A stretch of DNA of 37,358 nucleotides from Hyphomicrobium_A sp964620915 (GTDB lineage Bacteria; Pseudomonadota; Alphaproteobacteria; Rhizobiales; Hyphomicrobiaceae). The stretch is from positions 1-37,358 of the forward strand of contig CAZUKP010000031.1 in the NCBI GenBank assembly GCA_964620915.1, read 5' to 3'. The notes beneath the pieces are model-generated. The model did no database searches and had not been told where the DNA came from. It saw only the letters and a list, made by a program, of their open reading frames with translations. The position numbers and the translations under genes are program-made. Below, piece by piece: positions 9,200-17,967 of this stretch; the stretch's first letter is position 1, and each line of letters begins with the position of its first letter.

Positions 9200-11056
9200 T
9201 TAGTGCGTTGCGCCCATCTCCTCCAGCTCGTCGATCATGCGCTCTATAACATGCAGTCCCTTCTTCCAGAATTCCGGCTTGCTGGCGTCGAGCCCAAAAG
9301 GTGCGAGCATCTCAGAGTGATGCTTGGTGCCGCCGGCTCTTAGCATATCGAAGTACTTGGCAACAAACCCCGGATGCGCCTCTTCGTAGAGTCCATAGAG
9401 CGAGTTTACGAGGCAGTCTCCGAACGCATAGGCGTAAACGTAGAACGGCGAGTTGATGAAATGCGGCACGTATGTCCAGAACACTTCGTAGCCGGGTTCG
9501 AGCTGGATGGCCGGCCCCAGACTTTCGGCCTGCACATCTAGCCACATCTCGTTGATCTGATCCGGCGTCAGCTCGCCTTGGCGGCGCGCTTCGTGAACCT
9601 TGCGTTCAAACAAGTAGAAGGCGATCTGGCGCACGACCGTGTTGAGCATGTCCTCAACCTTGCCGGCGATGAAGGCCTTGCGCTCCTTCGGATCGTGAAT
9701 CTCCTTCAAGAGCGCCTTGAACGTCAACATCTCGCCGAACACAGATGCCGTCTCCGCGAGAGTTAGCGGTGTCGGCGCCATCAGTGCCCCCTGTTTGCGC
9801 GCGAGCATCTGATGGACGCCATGGCCCAGCTCGTGGGCGAGCGTCATAACATCGCGCGGCTTGCCCAGATAATTGAGCAGTACGTAGGGGTGCACCGACG
9901 GCACCGTTGAAGCGGAAAAGGCACCCGGAGCCTTACCGGGCCGCACCGGTGCATCAATCCAGTTCTTGTCGAAGAACTCCTTGGCGATACCTGCCATCTC
10001 CGGAGCAAACCCGTCGAAGGCGTTGAGCACCAACTGCTCCGCTTCTGGCCAAGCAAAGACTCGTTCCGGTTTATCGGGCAGCGGAGCGTTGCGATCCCAT
10101 TGTGCAAGCTTCTCCTTGCCGAGCCACTTTGCCTTCATCGCATAGTAGCGGTGCGACAGGCGCGGATAGCTCTCGCGCACACTTTCGACAAGCGCGTTAA
10201 CAACCGGGGCCTCGACCTGGTTTGCCAAGTGGCGGCTATCGGCGACGTCCTTGAAGCCGCGCCAGCGATCGGAAATTTCCTTGTCTTTGGCGAGCGTGTT
10301 GGTGATCAACGCAAAAAGCCGGACGTTTTCTTTGAAGACGACGGCGAGCGCGTCGGACGCGGCCTTGCGTCTCTTCTCTTGTGGATCGGTCAATAAATTG
10401 AGCGTGAGCTCCAGCGTAAGCGGCTCGGGCTCCCCTTCGACGGAGAAGTGCAAGGCCGTCATCGTCTCTCCGAAGAGACGCGTCCAAGCCGCACCCGAAG
10501 TCTGATACTTGTCGTGGAACAACTCCTCCAGCTTCTGTTCGAGCTGATAGGGCTTTTCCTTGCGGACGTTGTCGATCCAAGGCTTGTAACGCGCGAGGCC
10601 TGCATCCTTCAGCGCCTCGGCCATCACCGGCTCATCGATCTGGTTGAGCTCTAGATCAAAGAAGATGATGTCCGTGGAGATGACGTTGAGCTTCTCGGAG
10701 ATGTCGCCGTAGAATTTTGCACGCGCAGGATCGGCTTGGTCTGCTGCGTAGTACAGCCCGGCATAGGAGCCGAGCTTACCGAACATCTCGACGAGACGCT
10801 CAAACTCCTGGATCGCTTTGCACAGCGCTGCACCATCACTGCCAAGCCCAACGAGTTTTCCTTGATAGGTTTCCTTTATGTGACGGGAGAGCGCAGCCGC
10901 CGCATCCAAATCGCGCTGAATCTCCGGGGCGTCGGGCGCTGTATAAAGGTCGGCCAAGCTCCACCCGGGCATCTGCCCGAGTACACCGGACGGCGCGCTC
11001 TGCTGGGCCTCTGCGGGCGCCCTCAACACGCCGCTGGCACGCGACTTCATCTGCAT
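9200..11056 (-). CDS. pepF: M3 family oligoendopeptidase (PepF-like)
   Basis: Zinc metallopeptidase of family M3, which degrades short peptides in the cytoplasm (618 aa from the chosen start). The zinc motif HELGH is at 408-412, with the downstream glutamate segment in TLAETASVFGEM. The N-terminal helical domain (about 20-200) matches oligoendopeptidase F. The frame extends 29 codons further upstream to 11143. The ATG at 11056 is preferred because GGAG lies six bases before it and the extra residues do not resemble the family. No signal peptide. It is transcribed away from the response regulator gene, so the 280 bp between them must hold both promoters. The symbol follows the family; substrate range is not shown. 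Confidence 0.9.
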   Translation of the reverse strand: MQMKSRASGVLRAPAEAQQSAPSGVLGQMPGWSLADLYTAPDAPEIQRDLDAAAALSRHIKETYQGKLVGLGSDGAALCKAIQEFERLVEMFGKLGSYAGLYYAADQADPARAKFYGDISEKLNVISTDIIFFDLELNQIDEPVMAEALKDAGLARYKPWIDNVRKEKPYQLEQKLEELFHDKYQTSGAAWTRLFGETMTALHFSVEGEPEPLTLELTLNLLTDPQEKRRKAASDALAVVFKENVRLFALITNTLAKDKEISDRWRGFKDVADSRHLANQVEAPVVNALVESVRESYPRLSHRYYAMKAKWLGKEKLAQWDRNAPLPDKPERVFAWPEAEQLVLNAFDGFAPEMAGIAKEFFDKNWIDAPVRPGKAPGAFSASTVPSVHPYVLLNYLGKPRDVMTLAHELGHGVHQMLARKQGALMAPTPLTLAETASVFGEMLTFKALLKEIHDPKERKAFIAGKVEDMLNTVVRQIAFYLFERKVHEARRQGELTPDQINEMWLDVQAESLGPAIQLEPGYEVFWTYVPHFINSPFYVYAYAFGDCLVNSLYGLYEEAHPGFVAKYFDMLRAGGTKHHSEMLAPFGLDASKPEFWKKGLHVIERMIDELEEMGATH

Positions 11057-11335
11057 GAATGTCTCCAAATCTTGTTTAGGCAGGATCTTAACCTGCAAGC
11101 AGAGCACACCAAATTCAAGGTCACGCAGGCTCTCATACCGCAAAAGCTTGCGAGGCCCCTATGGCTCGCCCAGTCGGAAAAAGGATCAAGGTGGGTCCCG
11201 ACTCAACCTCTTCTTTACCGTTCTCAGGCAATCTTTCGAAGAGTTGAGTGAGCCACCGGTGGCCGAGTGTTCGATCCTGAAGCAGTTCGGGGCGATTAGA
11301 CGGCATCGGATTGTACAAGTTGAGTATCAGTACCC

Positions 11336-12823
11336 ATGGTCAAGAGCGTACTCGTCGTCGACAGCGATCCCGTGCAGCGCCGCCTTCTCGAAGAGACAGT
11401 TGGGCGTTTGGGTTTCAACACCAAAAGCGTTTCCTCAGGGGAACAGGCGCTCCAGATCCTGGAGAGTCCGCAAGTATCGACGATTAGCCTCGTCGTGCTT
11501 GACCTAACCGGCTCCAATGCCGGCGGCATCCCGGTGCTGGACCATATGCAAGGCAAAACCGGAATTCCCCCCATTATCGTCCAAGCCGCTCGAGGCGAAC
11601 TCGACACCGCAATTGATGCCATGCGTGCCGGCGCCGTTGACTTCGTCGTGAAGCCGGCTTCGCCGCAGCGGCTGGAGGTTTCGATCAAGAGTGCCCTTAA
11701 GATCAAGGCGCTCGCAGATGCAATATCGCGCATCGAGAAGAGCGCCGACGGCACACTGACCTTCGACGATCTCATCATCCGCGATGAGGCCATGGAACGG
11801 GTGGTCGTTCTCGGCAAACGAGCAGCCGCCTCCACCATACCCGTGTTGATCGAAGGTGAAGCTGGCGTCGGCAAGGGAATGATTGCTCGAGCGATCCAGG
11901 GTGAGAGCGATCGCGCCGGCAAACCCTTTGTCGTCGTCAACTGCGGTGCCATCGCTAAGACTCTTGTTGAGGCTACGCTGTTTGGACAAGAGGCGGGCAA
12001 CGCCCCCACTGGCAAATTCCAGGAGGCCGAAGGGGGCACGCTGTTCCTTGATGAGATCGGTGAGTTACCGCTGTCTGCGCAGGGAAAACTCTTGCGCGCC
12101 TTGCAGGACGGGACAATCGATCCCGTCGGCTCCAATACGTCGCTGAAGGTAGACGTCCGCCTGATAGCAGCGACCAGCCGCGACATGATCCAACTTGTTC
12201 GCGAATCCAGGTTCCGCGAGGATCTCTACTATCGGCTGAACGTATTCCCCATCCTTATGCCCCGGCTTCGGGATCGGATGGACGACGTACCGGAGCTGGC
12301 GCTTCACTTCATGGCACGTTTCGCAGCCGAGGACGGCAAGCGCATCAGCGGCATCGAGACCGAAGCCATACGCCTTCTCAAAAGCTATGCGTGGCCCGGC
12401 AACGTGCGCCAGCTCGAAAACGTTGTGTTCCGCGCCGTCGTCCTCAGCGATGGTCCCGAACTCACCGTCGCTGACTTTCCCCAAATCGCGGCCCACGTCG
12501 CCGGTTTTGAAACTCGAGTACCATCGGCGCCGGCGCCCGTCAGTCACGCACCAACATTCAAGGGCCCCGCCCTGCTCGGCGCGGAAAATGTCATTCCACA
12601 CACCATTGAAGTGCCGGCGGACAGCGGAAGAAGCGCGCTTGGCATTCCTGTGGTGAAAGAAGATGGCGACATTCGCTCGTTGGAAGATATCGAGGCCGAC
12701 ATGATCCGATTGGCGCTCGGGCGCTATCGCGGTCACATGACCGAAGTCGCCAAACGCCTGAAGATCGGCCGCTCGACCCTGTACCGGAAGATGCAGGAAT
12801 ATGGGCTGGAGCCCCGGGCCTGA
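11336..12823 (+). CDS. NtrC-family response regulator lacking the sigma-54 GAFTGA loop
   Basis: Three-domain regulator of 495 aa. The receiver domain (1-120) has probable phosphoacceptor D56 (VVLDLTG) and K106 (VVKPAS). The Thr/Ser switch position in IIVQAA is not Thr or Ser, so phosphorylation signalling may be altered. The AAA+ domain (about 145-385) has Walker A GEAGVGK at 174-180, Walker B LFLDE near 236-240, the arginine-finger region FREDLYYRLNVF and sensor II WPGNVRQLEN. The Fis-type helix-turn-helix is at the C-terminus (TEVAKRLKIGRSTLYRKMQ). Where sigma-54 activators carry GAFTGA, this protein reads LFGQEAGNAPTGKFQEA, about six residues shorter, so the sigma-54 contact loop is absent. 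No histidine kinase gene is adjacent. It probably acts on another sigma factor or as a repressor. Confidence 0.88.
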   Translation: MVKSVLVVDSDPVQRRLLEETVGRLGFNTKSVSSGEQALQILESPQVSTISLVVLDLTGSNAGGIPVLDHMQGKTGIPPIIVQAARGELDTAIDAMRAGAVDFVVKPASPQRLEVSIKSALKIKALADAISRIEKSADGTLTFDDLIIRDEAMERVVVLGKRAAASTIPVLIEGEAGVGKGMIARAIQGESDRAGKPFVVVNCGAIAKTLVEATLFGQEAGNAPTGKFQEAEGGTLFLDEIGELPLSAQGKLLRALQDGTIDPVGSNTSLKVDVRLIAATSRDMIQLVRESRFREDLYYRLNVFPILMPRLRDRMDDVPELALHFMARFAAEDGKRISGIETEAIRLLKSYAWPGNVRQLENVVFRAVVLSDGPELTVADFPQIAAHVAGFETRVPSAPAPVSHAPTFKGPALLGAENVIPHTIEVPADSGRSALGIPVVKEDGDIRSLEDIEADMIRLALGRYRGHMTEVAKRLKIGRSTLYRKMQEYGLEPRA

Positions 12824-13100
12824 CCGCAGCACATCATCTTGATGGGGCGCCGAGTCTTGCAGCGTTCGCCCGAAAAACTCCCAACTGTTAGGCGAGGCTT
12901 CGTGAGTGCTGCGGCGTCACAACACGGTCCGCATGACCGGCTATATGCTTAAGGCGTTGGCCAGTCAGATTTAATCGGCGGTTTGTGTATCAGCAAAATC
13001 GTCGGCTTACCTGCCCTGGATTTGATCCCACGTCGGCCTTCGCAGTGGCCGGACCGGTCTCCCTGAGCTAGGGTGCACCGCGTCACAAGGAGAATGCGTA

Positions 13101-14960
13101 ATGAATGTTCGGTGCGTCGTCGTCCTCAGCCTCGTTTCAACAGCGATCTTTGCAGGACCCGCATTGGCACAAGATGCTGATCAGCCGCAGCAAGTCGTCA
13201 CGGCCGAACCACTCGAAACGACCCCTGCCACGACGCCTGTAACCACACCCAAAACCCCATTGGGGGTCGCGATTCAAAGCAAGCTTGGCAACGAAGCGAA
13301 GGGCGACGAGTACGATCGCGCCGATCAAGAAGCCCTGAAAGCCTTCTACGAGGCTGGTGACTTTGCGCCGGTTTGGGTCGGCGATAACGGGCTTAATGCG
13401 AAGGCCAAAGCCGCAATTGCCGAAATTCGAAAGGCCGACGACTGGGGCTTGGATGCTGGTGCTTTCGCACTTCCGGACGACGCGCGCGCATCCCAGGCGA
13501 GCGCCAACCCCGAGTCGCTTGCCGACACCGAGGTGACGCTCTCTCTCGCCGTTCTCAAGTATGCGCGCCATGCCCGCGGCGGGCGCATAATGGATCCCGC
13601 CGGCACGTTGAGCTCCTATTTGGACCGGACGCCGCAACTCCTAGAGCCAAAAGTCGTCATCGAAAAAATCGCTTCAGCGGACGAGGCAGACGCTTACCTG
13701 CGCGGGCTTCACCCGCAGCACCCGCAGTTTGAAAAACTGCGCCAAGCTTACCTCGCAATGCGCGACGGAGCACGCGCCCAGGAGCGCGTAACGATCCCAG
13801 GCGGGCGCATGCTCGTACCAGGCCAATCCGATGAGAACGTCGCCATCTTGCGCAAGCGTTTGGAGGTGCCCGCGCCTCAGAACGTGACCAACGCGGAAGG
13901 GGAGACCGTCGATGAGGCGTTCTTTGACGACACGCTCAAAGAGGCCGTCATGGCATTCCAAAAGGAAAACGGCTTGTCACCTGATGGCCTGGTTGGAAGC
14001 GGCACGCGCGCTGCCCTCAATAACTTTGAGGTGCTGAGCAATGACAAGCTGCTCGCCAATATGGAGCAATGGCGTTGGATGCCTGAGGACCTCGGCAGCG
14101 TCTACGTCTGGCTCAACATCCCTGAATACAAAGTACGCATTTCCAAGAATGACGAAATCATCCACGAGGAGCGCGCAATCACGGGTCTCGTCAGTAAGCA
14201 GACGCCCGTGTTCTCTGATATAATGAAGATGGTCGTCTTCCGCCCACGCTGGAACGTCCCCAATTCGATCAAGGTGCGTGAGCTCTATCCGAGCCTTGCC
14301 CGTGGCGGCAGCTCGTTCAATCGACAAGGGCTGCGCTTGTCACGCAACGGCCGGGTCATAAATCCTGCCAGTGTCGACTGGAGCGTTTCCGACATCCGTA
14401 ACTTCGACGTCTACCAGCCACCGGGGCGGGGCAACGCGCTCGGGCTCGTCAAGTTCTCGTTCCCGAACAAGCACCTCGTCTACATGCACGATACCCCGAC
14501 GAAGCACCTGTTTGACCAGACCCGCCGAGCCTACAGCCATGGCTGCATGCGCATTCGCAATCCGGATCTCTTGGCCGAAATTCTGCTGAAAGAAGACAAG
14601 GGCTGGGACGCAGGGCAGGTCGACGACCTGATGGAAAACGGACCGGACAACAACGAGGTCGAGCTTGATCACCAATTCCCGGTGCACGTGACGTATTTCA
14701 CGGCTTGGGTGGATGAGAACGGCGAGACGCAGACGGCACCCGACGTTTACGGGCACGAAAAGCGCATCAAGCTGGCGCTTGAAGGCCAGTGGCAGAGGAT
14801 TGCCAAAGGGCCCAATCACCTCGCGCCTGTGAAGCTCAGTCCCAGCATGCGTGCCAACTACAACAACGGTTGGGGCTGGGGCGGCAACGGTGGCTCTGGT
14901 CGCAAGCGCACCAATAGCGTCGGCGACTATGTGCAATCTGTCCTGGGCAGCGGGTTTTAG
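13101..14960 (+). CDS. large L,D-transpeptidase (YkuD domain, YcbB-like)
   Basis: Periplasmic peptidoglycan cross-linking enzyme of 619 aa. Signal peptide MNVRCVVVLSLVSTAIFAG, cleaved near ALA-QD (about residue 23). An N-terminal scaffold region follows, then a peptidoglycan-binding domain (about 245-310: VAILRKRLEV through FQKENGLSPDGLVGSGTRAAL), then the YkuD domain (about 330-500). The catalytic motif SHGCMR is intact with C482 as nucleophile and H480 beside it, preceded by VYMHDTPTKHLF. Domain order matches the YcbB/LdtD class, which forms 3-3 cross-links. AAGGAG stands eight bases before the ATG. It is followed 204 bp downstream by the DUF882 gene, which is probably also wall-related. 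Confidence 0.92.
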   Translation: MNVRCVVVLSLVSTAIFAGPALAQDADQPQQVVTAEPLETTPATTPVTTPKTPLGVAIQSKLGNEAKGDEYDRADQEALKAFYEAGDFAPVWVGDNGLNAKAKAAIAEIRKADDWGLDAGAFALPDDARASQASANPESLADTEVTLSLAVLKYARHARGGRIMDPAGTLSSYLDRTPQLLEPKVVIEKIASADEADAYLRGLHPQHPQFEKLRQAYLAMRDGARAQERVTIPGGRMLVPGQSDENVAILRKRLEVPAPQNVTNAEGETVDEAFFDDTLKEAVMAFQKENGLSPDGLVGSGTRAALNNFEVLSNDKLLANMEQWRWMPEDLGSVYVWLNIPEYKVRISKNDEIIHEERAITGLVSKQTPVFSDIMKMVVFRPRWNVPNSIKVRELYPSLARGGSSFNRQGLRLSRNGRVINPASVDWSVSDIRNFDVYQPPGRGNALGLVKFSFPNKHLVYMHDTPTKHLFDQTRRAYSHGCMRIRNPDLLAEILLKEDKGWDAGQVDDLMENGPDNNEVELDHQFPVHVTYFTAWVDENGETQTAPDVYGHEKRIKLALEGQWQRIAKGPNHLAPVKLSPSMRANYNNGWGWGGNGGSGRKRTNSVGDYVQSVLGSGF

Positions 14961-15130
14961 TCGAACTCAATCGATCAAATCGATGACGGGCCCGCTGGTG
15001 CGCACCGGCCGGGTCCGTTCGCCCGCCTGATCCATCGGACATGTTCGCCAAAGGCCCAAGTCAGTCTGCCCTGATCTTGCCGCGAGCGAGCCCTGATCTG
15101 CCCGCAATGGCGAGAAATACTTACCAACTG

Positions 15131-15148
15131 TTAACGATTCATAATTAA
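15131..15148 (+). promoter_or_regulatory. possible CtrA-like half-site pair
   Basis: Two TTAA half-sites (15131-15134 and 15145-15148) stand 17-34 bp before the DUF882 start. The CtrA consensus is TTAA-N7-TTAA. Here the exact TTAA copies are ten bases apart, and only a degenerate second half (TAAT) falls at seven. AT-rich sequence is rare in this genome, so the site stands out, but it could also be a -10 region. Weak call. Confidence 0.25.
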
Positions 15149-15164
15149 CCCTGCGAGAATGTGA

Positions 15165-16781
15165 ATGCCGGTCTCATGCCGGGAAGCCATCAGCAACCGG
15201 CGACACAAGCGGAACGCCACTTTGGTATTGCGTAGTAAAGGTCTTCTCGCGGGCTTAGCCGCAGCGGTATTGGGTGTCAGCGCTATCGCACCCGAGATCG
15301 ATGCTGCATTCGACAGCGTGCGCACCATCTCCCTCTATCACATCCACACCAAGGAAACGCTGACCGTCACCTACAAGCGGGACGGCAAATACGACAAGGA
15401 CGCGCTCAAGAAAATCAACTGGCTCATGCGCGACTGGCGCGAAAACAAGCAGATCGAGATCGACCCAGCCACTATCGATTTGCTTTGGGAAATGCACACC
15501 GAGCTCGGCAGCAAGGAACCGATCCACATCATTTGTGGTTACCGCTCGTCGAAAACCAACAACATGCTGCGCCGAACCAGAGGCGGGCAGGCAAAGCGCA
15601 GCTATCACCTCACGGGCCAGGCGATCGACGCTGCATTCCCTGACGTCCCAATCAAGCGCATGCGCTATTCCGCACTGATCCGCGAGCGCGGCGGCGTGGG
15701 CTACTATCCAACATCTGGAATCCCCTTTGTGCACGTCGATACGGGACGTGTGCGCGCCTGGCCGCGCCTTCCGCGGTATGAACTTGCCCTGCTGTTTCCA
15801 GACGGCAAGACCCGTCACAGGCCCTCTAAGGGTGGCCCCATCTCACGTAAGGACGTTCACACCGCGCGGACGCACCACAAGGAGCTTGCAACGCAAGTCG
15901 CCTCCTACTTCGAGCTGCGTAACCAGCCCAAGACATCAACACTCGTCGCCCAAGCGCCGCAGCCGGTGCTGAAGGTGCCCGAGCCAAAACCCGCGCCTAC
16001 CAGGCCACAGGAAATACAAGTGGCCTCGCTTACGCCAATCGTGCCCCCGCAGCCGATGGCAGCGGCACCGCCCCGTCAAAATGCGCGCGCACCCGATCGC
16101 TTGAGGCCGCCGGCGCCTATTTCGGTGCCGCGTCCTGCAGCCGCAGAAAGAGAAAAGCTGAACGAGCTTGTAACGCTTGCCTCGTTATCATGGGAACCAG
16201 AGGTAAGCAGACCCCCGGAAGCCGATCGCAAGAAACTCAATACGCTCTTCACTCACGCATCGCTTGGCGGTCCGACCGACACTGCGGGATTTCGCATTCC
16301 AGCCCCGACAGTCGCTTCGCAACCTCGCCGGCGCACCTCCGAACCCACCGAACAGCCAAAACGCATTGCAGCGCTTGAGCCCGCGCAGCGGGCTCACTCC
16401 GGCGGAAGCCTGACGGATACGGCCAACGGAGACTGGAACACTGGCTGGGCCCCCGCACCTCAGTTCGATGAGGATCACCCTGACGAGTTGTCCTACCGGC
16501 CGTTCCCGCTAGCGCCACTGCTGACTCAGTCCGCGTCGATCAACGACCCTGCATTCGTCCACCTCTCGCACCCCGACGTCGCGCGCACTCTCGACCTCTT
16601 GGGCGATGAGCAGATCGTCCTGCCCATGCGCCTGCGCCCGGGGCAGCAAGTGGCTGAGGTGATGTGGGCTCAGCAATTCCAGGGCAGGGCCGTCAATATC
16701 TCAGCGATAGACGAGGCTGCACCAACTCCGGCTATGTCTCCGGTCCTCGCCTCGCGAAGCGTCAAGACGACGGCGAAGTAG
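15165..16781 (+). CDS. DUF882 (YcbK-like, M15-type peptidase fold) envelope protein
   Basis: Probable murein-hydrolysing or murein-binding envelope protein (538 aa). After a basic N-terminus there is a hydrophobic export segment (GLLAGLAAAVLGVSAIA, about 27-43). The DUF882/peptidase M15 domain follows (about 55-215). Its zinc-site residues are visible: H148 and D155 in SYHLTGQAIDAAFP, and H190 in PFVHVDTGRVRAWPR. The rest is a long Pro/Ala-rich tail that most DUF882 proteins (about 180-200 aa) lack. It holds an imperfect 14-residue repeat at 328-341 and 354-367 (R-x-K-L-N-x-L pattern). The C-terminus overlaps the end of the oppositely oriented oxyR gene by 20 bp. The start ATG at 15165 is the longest choice and not proven. 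Confidence 0.82.
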   Translation: MPVSCREAISNRRHKRNATLVLRSKGLLAGLAAAVLGVSAIAPEIDAAFDSVRTISLYHIHTKETLTVTYKRDGKYDKDALKKINWLMRDWRENKQIEIDPATIDLLWEMHTELGSKEPIHIICGYRSSKTNNMLRRTRGGQAKRSYHLTGQAIDAAFPDVPIKRMRYSALIRERGGVGYYPTSGIPFVHVDTGRVRAWPRLPRYELALLFPDGKTRHRPSKGGPISRKDVHTARTHHKELATQVASYFELRNQPKTSTLVAQAPQPVLKVPEPKPAPTRPQEIQVASLTPIVPPQPMAAAPPRQNARAPDRLRPPAPISVPRPAAAEREKLNELVTLASLSWEPEVSRPPEADRKKLNTLFTHASLGGPTDTAGFRIPAPTVASQPRRRTSEPTEQPKRIAALEPAQRAHSGGSLTDTANGDWNTGWAPAPQFDEDHPDELSYRPFPLAPLLTQSASINDPAFVHLSHPDVARTLDLLGDEQIVLPMRLRPGQQVAEVMWAQQFQGRAVNISAIDEAAPTPAMSPVLASRSVKTTAK

Positions 16782-17721
16782 CTGACTTGGCCCGCCGCGC
16801 ACTCCTGCGTGGGGTCGGTGCATGGCATTTCGTCCAAGCGAGTTTCACCAGACGGCCCAGCTCCCGGAAGTCGGCAGCCCTTGGCGAGGTCGCGCGCCAG
16901 GCAAGCCCGATCGTGCGATAGGGCTCGGGATCGACAAAGCGCGTCAGCCCGATCTCGCGACCCCGGGTTTCCACGTTCAAACACATCTCAGGCAGTAGCG
17001 TGATGCCGAAGCCGGCCGCGACCATCTCCACGATGGTCGAGAGGCTTGAAACGCCGAATGTGTTTACCGTCGAAACCTGCTGTAAACTGCAGTAGGTGAG
17101 CGCCTGATCGCGCAAGCAATGCCCCTCTTCCAACAGCAACAAGCGCTCCCGCTCAACGAGATCCTTCGTGGCACGCACGCGTGCGCTCAAGCGGCGCGAC
17201 ACCGGCAAGGCAAGCAGGAAGCGATCATCGAAGAGCGCGAACGTCTCGATTTCGGCGAGCGTTATGGGCAGAGCAAGTAGCAGCACATCGAGCTTGCCTT
17301 CTAAAAGCTCCTGGGTGAGCGGTATCGTCTGCGTCTCACGCACGTGAAGTTCAAGGTTGGGATAGTTCTCTCGCAACAGCGGCAAGAGCGGCGGAAGCAT
17401 GTAGGGCGCGATCGACGGGATGACGCCGAGACGGAGCGACCCTGACAGTACGTCGGTTGCGTGCTGAGCGAACTCGATCATCTCGCGCACGTCACCGAGA
17501 ACACGCCTGGCACGTGTCGCAATCTCACGACCCTTGTCGGACAACAGAACACCCGCACGCGTGCGCTCCACCAAAACGAGTCCCAATTGATTCTCAAGTT
17601 CGTGGATTTGCATTGATAGCGCTGGCTGCGTGACGGAGCAGGCTTCCGCGGCTCGGCCAAAATGCTGCTCGCGCGCCAAGGCGTCGAAGTAACGCAACTG
17701 TTTGAGCGTCACGTGCGACAT
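16762..17721 (-). CDS. oxyR: LysR-family peroxide sensor OxyR
   Basis: Hydrogen-peroxide-responsive LysR regulator (319 aa from the chosen start). The N-terminal winged helix-turn-helix (TLKQLRYFDALAREQHFGRAAEA, in two parts) is followed by the effector domain. The redox pair is intact: GHCLRDQALTYC gives C202 and C211, nine residues apart as in E. coli C199/C208. The following segment SSLSTIVEMVAAGFGITLLP also matches OxyR. The frame is open to 17775, but the ATG at 17721 is the normal family N-terminus (MSHVTLKQLRYF). Starting further upstream would put the dyad at 17737-17758 inside the gene. No catalase or peroxidase gene is adjacent. The tail (SARRAKSATSPSS) overlaps the DUF882 gene by 20 bp. 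Confidence 0.92.
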   Translation of the reverse strand: MSHVTLKQLRYFDALAREQHFGRAAEACSVTQPALSMQIHELENQLGLVLVERTRAGVLLSDKGREIATRARRVLGDVREMIEFAQHATDVLSGSLRLGVIPSIAPYMLPPLLPLLRENYPNLELHVRETQTIPLTQELLEGKLDVLLLALPITLAEIETFALFDDRFLLALPVSRRLSARVRATKDLVERERLLLLEEGHCLRDQALTYCSLQQVSTVNTFGVSSLSTIVEMVAAGFGITLLPEMCLNVETRGREIGLTRFVDPEPYRTIGLAWRATSPRAADFRELGRLVKLAWTKCHAPTPRRSARRAKSATSPSS

Positions 17722-17736
17722 AAGGAACTCTGATCT

Positions 17737-17758
17737 TAATCGAAGTAAAATACGATTA
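17737..17758. promoter_or_regulatory. dyad upstream of oxyR, possible autoregulatory site
   Basis: Perfect inverted repeat TAATCG-N10-CGATTA centred about 27 bp before the oxyR start. LysR-type regulators bind dyads of this spacing and commonly regulate their own gene. The sequence lies in a locally AT-rich patch. That it is an OxyR site is inferred from position and symmetry only. Confidence 0.4.
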
Positions 17759-17840
17759 GAACTTATCCTGTCCAACGTCTAGACCACGAAAACCTGTTTT
17801 CGGCATCCTCGCGTGAATGTGAGGAGCGTCGATAAGGAAC

Positions 17841-17911
17841 GGCGGGAGCGGGGGTACCCCTCCAATCCCGCCTTGGGCGCCTCGGACGAGCGCCGAATCG
17901 GACCGAGGCGC
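17841..17911. other. two large hairpins between gapR and oxyR
   Basis: Two inverted repeats fill the spacer behind gapR. The first has 7-bp arms GGCGGGA and TCCCGCC (17841-17872) with an inner GGGGTACCCC palindrome. The second has perfect 9-bp arms GCGCCTCGG and CCGAGGCGC (17877-17911). Neither is followed by a T-run on the minus strand, so these are not textbook terminators, but they could slow or process a gapR transcript before oxyR. Further on, CGAAAACCTGTTTTCG (17787-17802) is another dyad of unknown meaning. Confidence 0.4.
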
Positions 17912-17967
17912 TCTCTATCTTGTTCGCGATGTGATTCGAAGTCGCGACGTGCTCGCGTCGCCCCGGC

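Noticed and set aside
11296..12186. Open frame of 296 codons on the minus strand
   Set aside because: Antisense to the response regulator, Ser/Arg-rich and without a domain.
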